A DNA stretch of 64,000 nt from Linum tenue (Eukaryota > Streptophyta > Magnoliopsida > Malpighiales > Linaceae), in assembly GCA_946122785.1 (NCBI GenBank), contig CAMGYJ010000002.1, positions 15,140,839 through 15,204,838 of the forward strand. Reading direction: 5' to 3'. Position 1 is the stretch's first letter. Each line of letters begins with the position of its first letter. The translations under genes were made by a program, and so were the position numbers. Under the pieces are notes generated by a model, which was given only the letters and a program-made list of their open reading frames with translations, did no database searches and had not been told where the DNA came from. Positions 12,547-23,764 of the stretch are shown in pieces.

Positions 12547-13240
12547 TTTGGTTTTCCTAAACAGGAGCTTGGTTTTCTATGGTTTGCTGCATGATCTCCG
12601 CTAGGGATTAAATCTTTGCAAGTTTTCGGAGTATGTATTTTGGTCATTCTGGTTTTGTTTCGGATTTATCTGAAGAAAGTGGATTAATTTTTGTGATAGT
12701 TATATTTAGAATCATTTCCCTGCCATCATTCACATGCTCTGCTATTATTCAAGTTATTCGAAAATGATTCGACTCTTCAACAATCTCTTCACCGCTCGTT
12801 CTACCATAGGTGCTTGGAAATGTAGTTTCTTTCCAATCCTTTACTAGTCTGTGTGGACGTGTCAATGGCCAGACGTTGTTTTTGGTTGCTTATCCCGGCA
12901 GCCATCGGCGATGGCTATGAGTTACCTCGAGTCACAGGTTTCATACAAAGTTGTTATTTTTTTGTCATGGGCAATGCAGTAAAAAATGTAGATTTTGACT
13001 AGATTTATAAGGGAGAAGAGTGATTCTACTAAGAAGCGCTTTGGTGACTTAAAAATGTAAAAGTGTAAGTTTTAAAGTGTAATTTTAAAGTGTAATTTTG
13101 AGTTTGAGAATGAAATCTCTGAGGTACGCATGACCTCATCATGATTAACGGATGAAGCGATCAATAATTATGTAACTGTGGTTAAAGGCAAATCTCTAGT
13201 TACATGTCATAGTTCACAACCTGGGGAAGTGATATTGGTA
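12547..13240. other. RPL13A 3' region and intergenic DNA
   Basis: It should hold the RPL13A 3' untranslated region; nothing else recognisable was seen. Confidence 0.6.
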
Positions 13241-13253
13241 ATATGTTTAAAGT

Positions 13254-13468
13254 TGCCAAAGGTCACATAGCCTGGTGGTAAGGGAGGAGGACTGGTGACC
13301 ATAAGGTCCCAGGTTCGATCCTCACCGCAACCATGGTGTTCCCGGAGGCATCCTGCTATCACCTGGACCGCCGGCGGAGGTCCCGGGGTTTAGCCTCACT
13401 ACGGCATCACAAAAACACAAAATGTGGTGACCGTGGAGGGTGTTCCTCGTTATAAAAAAAAAAAAAAA
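13254..13468 (+). mobile_element. tRNA-derived SINE with target duplication
   Basis: A pol III A box (TAGCCTGGTGGT, 13268-13279) and B box (GGTTCGATCC, 13312-13321) are spaced 44 bases apart, as in a tRNA. The element ends in about 15 A at 13454-13468. Identical 13-bp direct repeats ATATGTTTAAAGT flank it at 13241-13253 and 13469-13481. Head, tail and target duplication together make a complete SINE insertion. The family name is not known to me. Confidence 0.88.
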
Positions 13469-13481
13469 ATATGTTTAAAGT

Positions 13482-14191
13482 CGATAGGAATCATGGATTA
13501 GGTAGACTAATGGTTTTAATTGGTTAATCAATGGCTTTCTCTCGTTGAAATCTCCTTTTGTATTAGTGTTAGCATGATAATGACAGCAATTGAAGGCTAA
13601 ACGTCGACTACCCTCTGTCTGTCTCTCTGCGACTCTGCCCCTTCCTGAGCCTCACTCAATGTGAATTTGGCTCCCACCCAAATGGGGCAAAGTTGACGAA
13701 TTGGACAAACCGAAAGGCCAGTGGGCCAAATTTGACGAATCGGACAGACCAAAAGGCCAGATTCTCATTTTCCCATCTTCGGTCAACGTACCAACTTATA
13801 CATACGTTGTTGGGGAAAAAGACTAGGTAAAGAAGACTCACCAAACCCCTGCGCTCATATGTCATATCCCCTCTCTACGTTCTCAACTCTTGTGTCTTGT
13901 CTTGTCATCTCCACCGCCGTATCGATCCCTTATTCTCTTTGCACTCTTCTCCCTCAAAATCCCTGATTTGGCATCTCTTTCTAATTTCTGAATATCCTTT
14001 TTCCCTTCTCCGCCCTCTGATCTCGAGTTCATACCGATCGCATCAATCGCGACTCTGAAATCCGCTCTCGCTTTCAGATTTCACAAGACGTTAGAAATAT
14101 CGCCGGCCACCAACCACTCCAACCAACCCCCGCTATCTGAAGATCCCGGCGACCTCGATCTGATCCCACCCGGCAACCCTCCAAACTCCCG
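13482..14191 (+). promoter_or_regulatory. transaldolase upstream region and 5' UTR
   Basis: The stretch before the transaldolase ATG is pyrimidine-rich with C/T runs, typical of a plant 5' untranslated region. A two-copy imperfect repeat of about 48 bp (AATTTGACGAATCGGACAG type) lies at 13692-13770. No clear TATA box was assigned. Confidence 0.4.
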
Positions 14192-16427
14192 ATGGCAACC
14201 ATTTCCAAGCTCTCCTCCAATCTTCACCACCCTCTCCTATCATCTTCCCATCCCAACACGCCATCCTCCTTCCCCAACCTTTCCTTCATCCCCTTCCACA
14301 CCCCCAACCGTTCTTCTCCTCCTTCGGCCCTTCTCCGGCTTCGTTTCGCCATCAAACCCTCGACGCCCTCTTTTCTGTAAGTGCTTGTCCTTTTGTTGGA
14401 TTGTTTGTCTTATTTTAAATTATGTCGCTGCTGATCACTGCTGCTTTGTGGGTATGCAGAGTTAGGTGCTCTGCTTCCGCGGGGAATGGGAGCCCTACCA
14501 AGAGAACTACGCTTCATGATCTCTATGAGCGGGAGGGTCAGAGCCCTTGGTATGATAACCTCTGCCGCCCTGTGACCGATCTCATCCCTTTGATTGAGAC
14601 TGGTGTTAGAGGTGTCACTAGCAACCCAGCGGTAACTGCCTGCTTCTTTCTTTCTTTCTTTCTTTGTCTCTATTGTGTATTCCCACCCTTTTCCGTTTTC
14701 TTAATAGCCTTTCTTCAACCTATGCTTGCAGATTTTCCAGAAGGCCATCTCATCCTCCAACGCTTACAACGATCAGTTCAAGTACTACCCTTTTGGCCTT
14801 GCTTCACACTTTGTGCCTTCACTTTGATTCCCTGTCGCTTCTAGCAATTTGTTCCTTTGCTGAGCATAGTATTGATGTCCCCTTGCTAATGGTGGGCTCT
14901 TCCTGGGTCCAGCGTTGGACCCCATTAATTTCCTACATGTATACGGTTGCTGAACTTCGTTGCTTTCTTCTGTGGATTTTCATTTGAGTGATACTGATCT
15001 AAAGATTGTTTCTGATTCCTAGGGAGCTTGTACAGTCCGGGAAAGACATTGAAAATGCATATTGGGAGCTCGTAATTAAGGATATTCAGGACGCGTGCAA
15101 GCTCTTTGAGCCTATTTATGATCAAACGGACGGCGCTGATGGCTATGTCTCTGTTGAGGTTTCTCCTAGACTAGCTGATGATACCCAAGGGACCGTTGAG
15201 GCCGCGAAATGGCTGCATAAGGTGGTGGATCGTCCCAATGTGTACATCAAGATTCCTGCTACTGCTGCATGTGTGCCCTCCATTAAGGATACCATTTCGC
15301 TTGGTATTAGTGTGAACGTGACTGTAAGTTGACTCTTGTCTTCTCTCTTAGCTGTTTGTTTTCTAGTTGGTGTATTTTCTAAGAATACAGGCTCTGCAAG
15401 TGTCTACTCTTACTAGTAATACGACTATAGCCTATTAAGTATCCTAATGACAAGTCTCTCTATTAAGAAAAAATTTCTAGTTTTGGTATAAAGTCTGAGC
15501 CATGATGTGTGCAGTAACACTGTAACAGCGCTTAGTCTGATGTTCGTTCATTTTTTGTGTGTTTATGCATTGGTACAGCTTATATTCTCACTCGCTCGAT
15601 ACGAAGCTGTAATTGATGCTTACTTGGATGGCCTCGAAGCATCTGGCCTAAGCGACCTCTCTAGAGTGACGAGTGTTGCTTCCTTCTTCGTAAGTAGGGT
15701 GGACACTCTCATTGACAAAATGCTGGAGAAGATTGGAACTCCAGAAGCACTAGATCTCCGCGGAAAGGTAAATGAAATATCAATTCATTCTTGCTGTACT
15801 TGGAATGCTGATATGTTGTGGATCCCGAGAATTGCTTTGATTTATTCATCGAGGGGGCACTGTGTCTTAGGCTGCAGTAGCTCAAGCAGCCCTGGCATAT
15901 CAGCTGTACCAGAAGAAATTCTCTGGACCAAGATGGGAAGCCTTGGTGAAGAAGGGTGCCAAGAAGCAGAGGCTGCTGTGGGCATCAACTAGCGTGAAAA
16001 ATCCTGCCTACCCTGATACTCTATATGTGGCACCCCTTATTGGACCAGACACGGTAGGTTTTCAACTCTGCATGTCCACCATTATATTGAGCTGAGTTTT
16101 GCACTATCTTGGTTTTGCTGAAGGGTTCAACGGTTTGTGATAATGAAGGGTCTCTTTCCCCACTCTTTTTTTCTGGTGTAGGTTTCAACCATGCCTGATC
16201 AAGCACTTCAAGCATTTGTCGATCATGGAACCGTTGGGAGGACCATCGATTCCAGTGTGTCGGAAGCTGAAGGGATCTATAGCGCGCTGGAGAAGCTGGG
16301 CATTGGTTGGAGCCAGGTAGGAGATCAGCTGGAGGCAGAAGGAGTCGATTCATTCAAGAAGAGCTTTGACAGTCTGCTGGATACCCTGCAAGAAAAGGCC
16401 AACTCCCTTAAGCTGGCTAGCATGTAA
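14192..16427 (+). CDS. transaldolase, plastid-targeted
   Basis: Transfers a dihydroxyacetone unit between sedoheptulose-7-phosphate and glyceraldehyde-3-phosphate in the non-oxidative pentose phosphate pathway. Seven exons join in frame: 14192-14376, 14460-14631, 14732-14781, 15023-15323, 15579-15767, 15871-16053 and 16182-16427, totalling 441 residues; every intron is GT...AG. Residues 1-62 are rich in Ser, Pro and Leu with few acidic residues, as in chloroplast transit peptides. The core shows [30 protein letters not shown], the Schiff-base lysine in NVYIKIPAT (Lys212 here), GISVNVTLIFS and [14 protein letters not shown]. The C-terminus is [20 protein letters not shown]. No stop or frameshift was found. 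The plant family usually has a plastid form of about this length. Confidence 0.96.
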
Positions 16428-17092
16428 AGTGAAAGTTAGCAGTCATTGAGTTCTCGTTTGATGTGGAGGAGAGTTTGTGGTTTTCGGCAATAAGAACGTC
16501 GTCGGGGTTGCATCATTGAGGTCGTGGGTTAGGCATGCGTGGGTATGCACTATATGTTTTCCAATAAATGTGTTTAAATCGATCAATAAATGGTCGTAGC
16601 ACTTCTGTTCTGTTCTGTTCTGTTCTGTTCTGTTCATCCTTCCCTTCCCTTTTTTCTTTTCTAAAATTTGCAAGCGCTAATGGTGAGTATGATTAACCAT
16701 ATCCATAAGAAATGGACCAGAGTTCAGTTCCGAATATCTGTACAGGCCAGGATCATATATGGTTCTTGGTGCAATTGTCCTGAACAGCAGAACTTGGGAA
16801 ATTGGATTGCTCTTTTACTGTTTGTGACGACGTGGAATTGTCACTCACTGAATTGGATTGCTTTGAATTAGTAAGTTGTTGACGAAAGTGTTTTGTAATG
16901 CTAACTGTGGTTCAATAGTTTGATATCGTTAAAAATTGCATATTGATTTAAACGTCACTAGAAAATCTTTTAAATTGAAGCATCGTTACAATACTAAGTG
17001 GATTCTCGAATTTAGTGAGATCCTGATTTGCAACGATGGTGGCAAAGGCAAACAAACAAGTTACCTGTTCTTCGATTATCAGAAACTGAAAC
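16428..17092. other. transaldolase 3' region with a TTCTG microsatellite
   Basis: A candidate poly(A) signal AATAAA lies near 16563, followed by about six tandem TTCTG units at 16601-16634. The remainder to 17092 is AT-rich without a recognisable gene. Confidence 0.6.
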
Positions 17093-17104
17093 CACTATAT
17101 TAAT

Positions 17105-18880
17105 TAATTAATATATAAAATCCAAGGTTGTGGGTTACTATTTATTAGTGACTCTCACACTCCTCTTTGCAAGTGAACAAGTTTCAAGTTTCATCTTTTA
17201 CCTCACACTCCCATTATTAATTAATTAATATATAAAAATCAATGTTGTGGGTTACTATTCATTAGTGGCTCTCGCACTCCTCTTTACAAGTGGACAAGTT
17301 TCAAGTTCCATATTTTACCTCACACTCCCATTCTACAACTTGTGTGTTCATTTATTATCCGTTGGGTCTACAACTATTGTCCATAAGGTTTCATCTATTG
17401 TTCATTGCATGCCCTATTGCAACAATTATCTATTACGTTTTCGTCTATGATCTTTCGCCCAAATCATTTCCTTGGACCACCAATTCACAACCCATCTCGA
17501 AACACTATCGACGAAATTAATATATAAAAGTCAAGGTTGTGGGTTACTATTCATTAGTGGCTCTCACACTCCTCCTTGCAAGTGGACAAGTTTCAAGTTC
17601 CATCTTTTACCTCACACTCCCATTCTACAACCTTTGTGTTCATTTATTATCCGTTGGGTCTACAACTATTGTCCATAAGGTTTCATCTATTGTTCATTAC
17701 GTTCCCTATTCCAACAATTATCTATTATGTTTTCGCCTATGATCTTTCGCCCAAATTATCTCCTTGGACCACCAATTCACAACCCATCTCGAAATACTAT
17801 CGACGAAATTATTATTAATATATATAAGCCAAGGTTGTGGGTTACTGTTCATTAGTGGCTCTCACACTCCTCCTTGCAAGTGGACAAGTTTCAAGTTCCA
17901 TCTTTTACCCCACACTCTCATTCTACAACCTTTGTGTTCATTTATTATCCGTTGAGTCTACAACTATTGTCCGTAAGGTTTCATCTATTGTTCATTGCGT
18001 TCCCTATTGCAATAATTATCTATTACGTTTTCGTCCATGATCTTTCGCCCACATTATCTCCTTGGACCACCAATTCACAACTCATCTCGAAACACTATCG
18101 ACGATATCATAAGTTGTCCTCTTCCACCGTCTGCCATGAGCGCTACCAAAGATCCATACCATATCTCGAAATACTTAATTAATTAATTAATATATTAAAG
18201 CCAAGGTTGTGGGTTACTATTCATTAGTGGCTCTCACACTCCTCCTTGCAAGTGGACAAGCTTCAAGTTCCATCTCTTACCTCACACTCTCATTCTACAA
18301 CCTTTGTGTTCATTTATTATCCGTTGGGTCTACAACTATTGTCCATAAGGTTTCATCTATTGTTCATTGCGTTTATTTATTACGTTTTCGTCTATGATCT
18401 TTCGCCCAAATCATCTCCTTGGACCACCAAATCACAACCCGTCTTGAAACACTATCGACGAAATCATATTAATTAATTAATATATTAATTAATTTATAAA
18501 AGCTAAGGTTGTGAGTTACTATTCATTAGTTGCTCTCACACTTCTCCTTGTAAGTAAACCAGTTTCAAGTTCCATCTTTTACCCCACTCTCATTCTACAA
18601 CCTTTGTGTTCATTTATTATCAGTTGGGTCTGCAACTATTATCCATAAGGTTTCATCTATTGTTCATTGCGTTCCCTGTTGCAACAATTATCTATTACGT
18701 TTTTGTCTATGATCTTTCCCCCAAATAATCTCCTTGGACCACCAATTCACAACCCATCTCGAAACACTATCGACGAAATCATAAGTTGTCCTCTTCCAAC
18801 GTTTGCCACGATTGCTACCGAAGATCCATACCATATCTCAAAATAATTTCGGTGGAATCCTAAGTTGCACCCATCCACCG
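17105..18880 (+). repeat. tandem array, unit about 290-300 bp
   Basis: Five to six copies start near 17105 (partial), 17222, 17515, 17812, 18180 and 18470. Each begins with AT-rich TTAATTAATATAT, then CAAGGTTGTGGGTTACT, CTCACACTCCTCCTTGCAAG, ATCCGTTGGGTCTACAAC and ends ACACTATCGACGAAAT. One spacing is enlarged by about 74 bp that carries extra CTACCAAAGATCCATACC sequence. Open frames in it repeat with the unit and are not genes. Diverged copies occur at 21290-21656, 26159-26280 and 26619-26930. Confidence 0.9.
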
Positions 18881-19075
18881 TGTCACAAGACCGCTACCGA
18901 CAATCCATACCAACATGCTTTATGTTGTCGAGTTTTGTATCGAACCCGAGTTTTATATTCAATAGTATTTTCTTATTTCTCTTTTTCTTTTGGTCATGCA
19001 TGATAATTGAACTCAAACTCATAGGTATCCAACCTAATTCAAGCGACTTGAACCTGTCTTTAGTAATTTTAAATT

Positions 19076-20371
19076 GGGTTAATACCTTAGTTTGGCCCGA
19101 ATTATACACAAACTTTCTACTTTGGCCCGTGGTTTCCAAAATTGGTATTCTGACTTGAACTATGTACTATACTTCCTAACTTGGCCCAGAGCCGGGTTTG
19201 ACGGTTAAATTAGACGGTCAACTCCGTTGACCGTTAGTCAATGGCCAGCTCACTTGCCACATCAGCAAGCATGGAATAAAAAAATTTAATTTTGTTTCTG
19301 TATTCATTTTCTTTTCTAATAATAATAATAAACAAAAAAAAAATAAAAAACTCAATTTATCCCCTCCCCTTCTCCTCCCAACGCTTCCACCTCTCCATCC
19401 CGCGCCGGATTCTCCCTCGCCCTAGCAATTGTCGGACGTGGGATCTTTCTCCACTCCTCCCCTATCCGCCGCTGCCATCATCGAGACCCCAAATTTGATT
19501 CCCGATCTCACTCCAAGAGGCCCGAGAAGCTGTTGGCTGAATCGGCACCCGAAACCCTCACCGGCGTTGTCCTCTCGTCGGGATTTTTGAAGATCATTCT
19601 CCCTCCCTCCACCCAGTTGGTTTCTCCACCTCCAACGGGATCCCTAGCTCCCAATGTCACCATCTGATCTCCTCGCATATATAAGCATACAACTGGAAAC
19701 TCTCTTTCACCACTGGATATACCGCGATGAGTATCAATCTTCTAGTTTTAGCTAGCCCTCTTGGCCGGTAAGACAAGAATCGATCCAATAGCCTCTGCAA
19801 ATGGGACATCTTACCAAAAAGTCTCTCCGGGGTCATGTCTCGTATCATGGTGGTGATGGCGGCACCCGACTTGTCCCGTCCATCTCTTCCCCCCCCCCGG
19901 CACTGCCTCCGTCACACCTCCAAAAGATCTAGACCTTCGAGTCATTCCGGGAGCCCCACCATCCCTGAAATCACCATCGCTAAACATGTAAGCCCTCGGA
20001 GGCGGCGGAGAAGGGGAAGGAGGATGGATTTGGGTTTGAGGAAGAAGGGGTTTGGAAAATGATTTTTCCCAATTGAGGTGAGAGGGGAGGGGATAAATTG
20101 GATTTTTTTTCCGTTTTATTATTATTATTAGAAAAGAAAATGAATACAGAAACAAAAAATAAATTTTTTATATCATACTCGTTGACGTGCCAAGTGAGCT
20201 GGCCATTGACTAACGGTTAACGGAGTTGATCGTCTAATTTGACGGTCAAACCCGGCTCCCGACCAAATTAGGAAGTATGGTACATAGTTCAGGCCAAGAT
20301 AGCAAATTCGAAAATCACAGACCAAAGTAGAAAGTTTGTGTATAGTTCAGGCCAAACTAAGGTATTAACCC
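19076..20371. mobile_element. Pack-MULE (Mutator-like, long terminal inverted repeats)
   Basis: Inverted repeats of about 300 bp begin GGGTTAATACCTTAG on both ends (19076 rightward, 20371 leftward). The element is flanked by identical 9-bp repeats TTTTAAATT (19067-19075 and 20372-20380), the Mutator hallmark. No transposase is present. The central 680 bp carries a fragment of a cellular gene on the minus strand, which makes it a Pack-MULE. The same terminal family ends the large element at 27230-41307. Confidence 0.9.
19660..19940 (-). pseudogene. captured ANTH-domain (clathrin assembly protein) fragment
   Basis: The minus-strand frame read from 19848 includes DMTPERLFGKM, SHLQRLLDRFLSYRP, and then AVYPVVKESFQLYAYICEE before it degenerates. 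This matches the stretch of plant AP180/CALM-type clathrin assembly proteins that normally reads KPERIFGKMSHLQRLLDRF, followed by the ALYPVVKESFQLYADICE region. Upstream in another frame, MTRRSRSFGGVTEAVPGGG (about 19942-19886) fits the linker that precedes it in those proteins. The parent gene links clathrin and phosphoinositide-rich membrane in endocytosis; here only about 90 residues remain, shifted between frames. It sits entirely inside the Pack-MULE. Confidence 0.8.
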
Positions 20372-22369
20372 TTTTAAATTCCTATTTTTCTTTTCGTTGA
20401 GAATGACAATTGAACCCAAACCTGGTATTGACGAGTTTTATATCGAGAGCGAGTTTTATCCGCTTTTGTAGTTGGCATCTTGAGTCGAGTGTGAATTTGT
20501 TAAAAACTCGATTCGACCGAGTCAAAGCGAGCTAAACAAGGTGTTGCCGAGTTTTAGATCGAGACTGAGATTTGTCTGTTTAATATTATTTTATTTTTCC
20601 TTTTCGTTGTGAATGACAATTGAAGCAAGACTCAGTGCTGACGAGTTTTGTATCGAGAGCAAACCCTATGGGTATCCAACCTAATTTAACTTGATAAAAA
20701 TGACTTGAACCCGATGTTTACAAAGCTTTCATGAAGGAGTGAGTTTTATTCGCTTTTGTAATTGGCGGGTCGAATTGGTTGTGAATTTGTTACATACTCG
20801 GTTCAACCAGATAATAGAGAGTTGAACATTATGTTGACGAGTTTTGGGTCGTGAGCGAGTTTTATCCACTTTAGTGTTTATTAATTTATCAGGCGGGTGT
20901 GAGTTTTATACGCTTTTTAAATGGTCTGGTCGGTTGTGAATTTTTTACAAACTCGGTTGAACCCGATCAAAGAGAGTTGAACAAGATGTTGCCGAATTTG
21001 GGGTCTTGAGCGAGTTTTATCCGCTTTAATGTCTCTCTTTCTTTTTGGTTGAGAATGAACTTGAAAAAAAAAAACAAAGCAAAAAGAATACAAACTAATC
21101 AATAGTGTTACGAGAGAAGATTTAACATAGAAATCATTTGCTCGACGACCCTTCTCGCTTATCAAAGTTTATATCGTTGCGTCGATTACATGAAATTGTA
21201 GATGACAAGTCCTTTTCTTTTGGATCAAAATTCAAACTATTAATCTTTAAAATGTCATGTTCTCGCTCATACGCGAAGGGACAGCGAGCAAGCTCTCACA
21301 CTCCTCCTTGCAAGTGGGGAAGTTCCAAGGGTTTCTTTTACCCTACTCTCCCATTCTACAACCTTCGTGTTCAAATATTGTTTGTTGGGTTTGTAATCAT
21401 TGTCCATTGTGTTTCTCGTAACAATTATTGCCTACCAAGTTTAAGCTATTGTTCCCTTATTAAAAAAAAGTTTGAGCTATTGTTCAATGGTTTCTCTATT
21501 CAACTATTATCCACTGGGTTTTCTTCTATACTTTTTTGGCCAAATCATCGCCTTTGCCAACCATTTTGCAGCCCATCTCGAAATACTGTAGGCGGAATCC
21601 TAAGTTGTCTCCTTCCACCGTTTGCCACAGCCGCGACCGAATATCCATAACAACTACTAGTTTTGTGCCCGCTCGATGGGCGGCGAGTGTTATCTGTTTG
21701 TAATTTTCTTTCTATTATTTTAATTTTTTTTTCAATGGCATCAGATTCCTAATTTTCAGAATTATTTATTATTGTTACCTATTATCACTAACTTATCTGA
21801 TATGAGGGCCGCGACATTTACTCTATGTTTTAATGATGATCAACAATAAAGTTAAACAACGCTGTAACTTCATCACCGCTTGGACTAACAATTGTCAACT
21901 TCATAAGTTGTACATGGTTTAAGCTCGTGTACGCCACCTTACCGAACTCCTATAGAGTTGGTATTTAGACCATGTATTAACGAAGTTTGGCACATGATGC
22001 TATACCATATTCTCTAATAGGTGAACCACGGTCTCTAATTCTCTAATCCAAATCGTACGATTCATTTAATGAAAAATAATAACCACCGATTCTTATTTGT
22101 CAAAATATATTAACATACAAATAATATGTATGAATGAAGGTGCATATTACACCTCGAGTGTACGCTAGCCTTTTCCACCATTATATCAAAGTACAACAAA
22201 ACTATTCATATATGCTTCTTACCTTCAACATTGTACGAATGATATCAAAGCAAATGTTAGTTATTGAGACACTTTGTCTTCACTTCACATTATCATCCAA
22301 TATTAAATATGTGACTGACTGTAACCGGAATTGTGTGACTTAATACAAACATAAAGGCGTTATGTTGTG

Positions 22370-23131
22370 CAGTCAATATAGTAACTGAATTCACAGGACA
22401 TCGTCATGATATGATCCTGCGTTGATTTTATAGGACACCGGTCCGGGTACATCCCACCCTGGTATACATGACATCGGTTAGGGTATGACCCGCAGTGGAT
22501 TTATAGGACACCGGTCTAGGTACGATCTGTGGTGGTATGCATGACATCTACTATACTACCCGAGGAATGTATGACTTGGCAAATTAAGATGTAAAATGCA
22601 ATGAACCTAACCATGCATGTGATTGAATCCTTGTATAAATATTACTTATGATGTGGTGAAGTGATGACTTTCTATGATGTGATATATGAAATGTGCATGT
22701 CGATGATGATGGTTTTCTATGGTGTTTTATACAATGATTTAAGATTGGATGATATGATATTTTGATATGTTGGGACAGGGGTTACATGGTAATGCCAGTA
22801 TGATGTGATATTTGATGCATACATGTTTAAACATTGAGTTATCAAGAGGCTGGGTGATGGTCCTTATGCTGTGATGTATGAATTCTTTGAGTTTGAGATG
22901 ATGAATGTGATATGACATGTGGTGATGAATGGATGTTTATTTGGCTGAATAAGATATAACATATTGCATGTATCTTGGCAGTTAAGTTAATGCAGAAGGC
23001 CTGAGAGGTGGGTGACGGAAAACTGAATACTCCATGTTCTGCCATGGTCAATGGGAGGGACAATAAGTCATTTTGAACTATACTCGTAAAGGTCACGGAG
23101 AAGATATAGTTCATTATCTTAAGAGTAAGGC
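22370..23131. other. Helitron interior with short degenerate repeats
   Basis: A unit of about 60-70 bp containing TATAGGACACCGGTC and CATGACATC recurs two to three times between 22390 and 22560, followed by TG/AT-rich DNA. This resembles decayed LTR sequence of a chromovirus, but I could not delimit an element. No gene seen. Confidence 0.3.
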
Positions 23132-23139
23132 TGTCCGGC

Positions 23140-23721
23140 CAGTGGCGTAGCCAAGATTTCACTTAAGGTGGGTCCGACATAAAAATAAAATTATATAAAA
23201 TGAATGAAATGACCTATAACGTGTTTCATAGTATGTCGACATATTTTCGTTGGAAGGTGGATAATTCGATACTAAATTAGAAATTAGTAAATTCATAATA
23301 CATAATTAGGGACACAGTTTTATATAAAGTCAAGAGTTATTTATATAATATGCAAGGTTCATGTGTATCACAAAGTTTTCTACAATTTATTTGTAGATAA
23401 GTAAAACCAGTAAACATGAGGTAATAGGTTCCAGAGTTATTAATTGTGTACAAATATTGTTATCTGTGTAATAATTTAGCAAGGATTGTAAATCCGTAGC
23501 AGTGGTTGTATTAAAAAAGTCAATAGTAAGATATTTATGTTGAAACCATGGTTTAATCGTGATTCAACCATTTTATACTACTAAAAAACCGTCTACGATT
23601 TAAAATCCAATAGAAGGTTTTCTCGATCGAACCACTTATACAATACTATTTTACAAACACTATAATCTTGAGCCAAGGTGGGTCTCAGGACCCACCTTGT
23701 TATGAGCTGGCTCCGCCACCT
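23140..23721. mobile_element. hAT-like non-autonomous element
   Basis: The ends are inverted: CAGTGGCGTAGCCAAG on the left, and on the right the complement of AGGTGGCGGAGCCAG, with inner AAGGTGGGTCC also inverted. Flanking 8-bp repeats TGTCCGGC (23132-23139) and TGTCCAGC (23722-23729) match at seven of eight positions, as expected for an old hAT target duplication. No transposase is encoded. Confidence 0.7.
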
Positions 23722-23764
23722 TGTCCAGCGAGTATAACTGGTTACTAAAAACAGTAGGACTTTG

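Larger units (their letters stand above)
17093..21290 (+). mobile_element. Helitron-like unit A, degenerate, with internal tandem repeats
   Basis: In order: a 290-300 bp tandem array (about 17105-18880), a diverged repeat zone built around GAGTTTTATCCGCTTT motifs (18935-19066 and 20381-21040), and a 3' block (about 21090-21290) ending with a CTCGCT...AGCGAG stem. The same three parts recur in the same order from 21290 to 42534 once foreign insertions are removed. That second copy ends in stem, TTTTTG and CTAG, as Helitrons do. Unit A lacks the terminal CTAG and runs straight into the next unit. The left boundary is approximate and no clear TC start was found. No protein is encoded. Confidence 0.5.

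Noticed and set aside
17247..18476. Repeated 60-80 residue hydrophobic frames that look like a small gene family
   Set aside because: They repeat with the tandem unit at 290-300 bp spacing in several frames and lack starts, introns or promoters of their own.
17105..18880. Regularly spaced repeats as a possible CRISPR array
   Set aside because: Units are nearly 300 bp and similar over their full length, with no short repeat plus unique spacer pattern; the DNA is plant nuclear.
22842..23162. 106-residue minus-strand frame in the Helitron
   Set aside because: Low-complexity TG-rich DNA on the other strand; it runs into the hAT element end.
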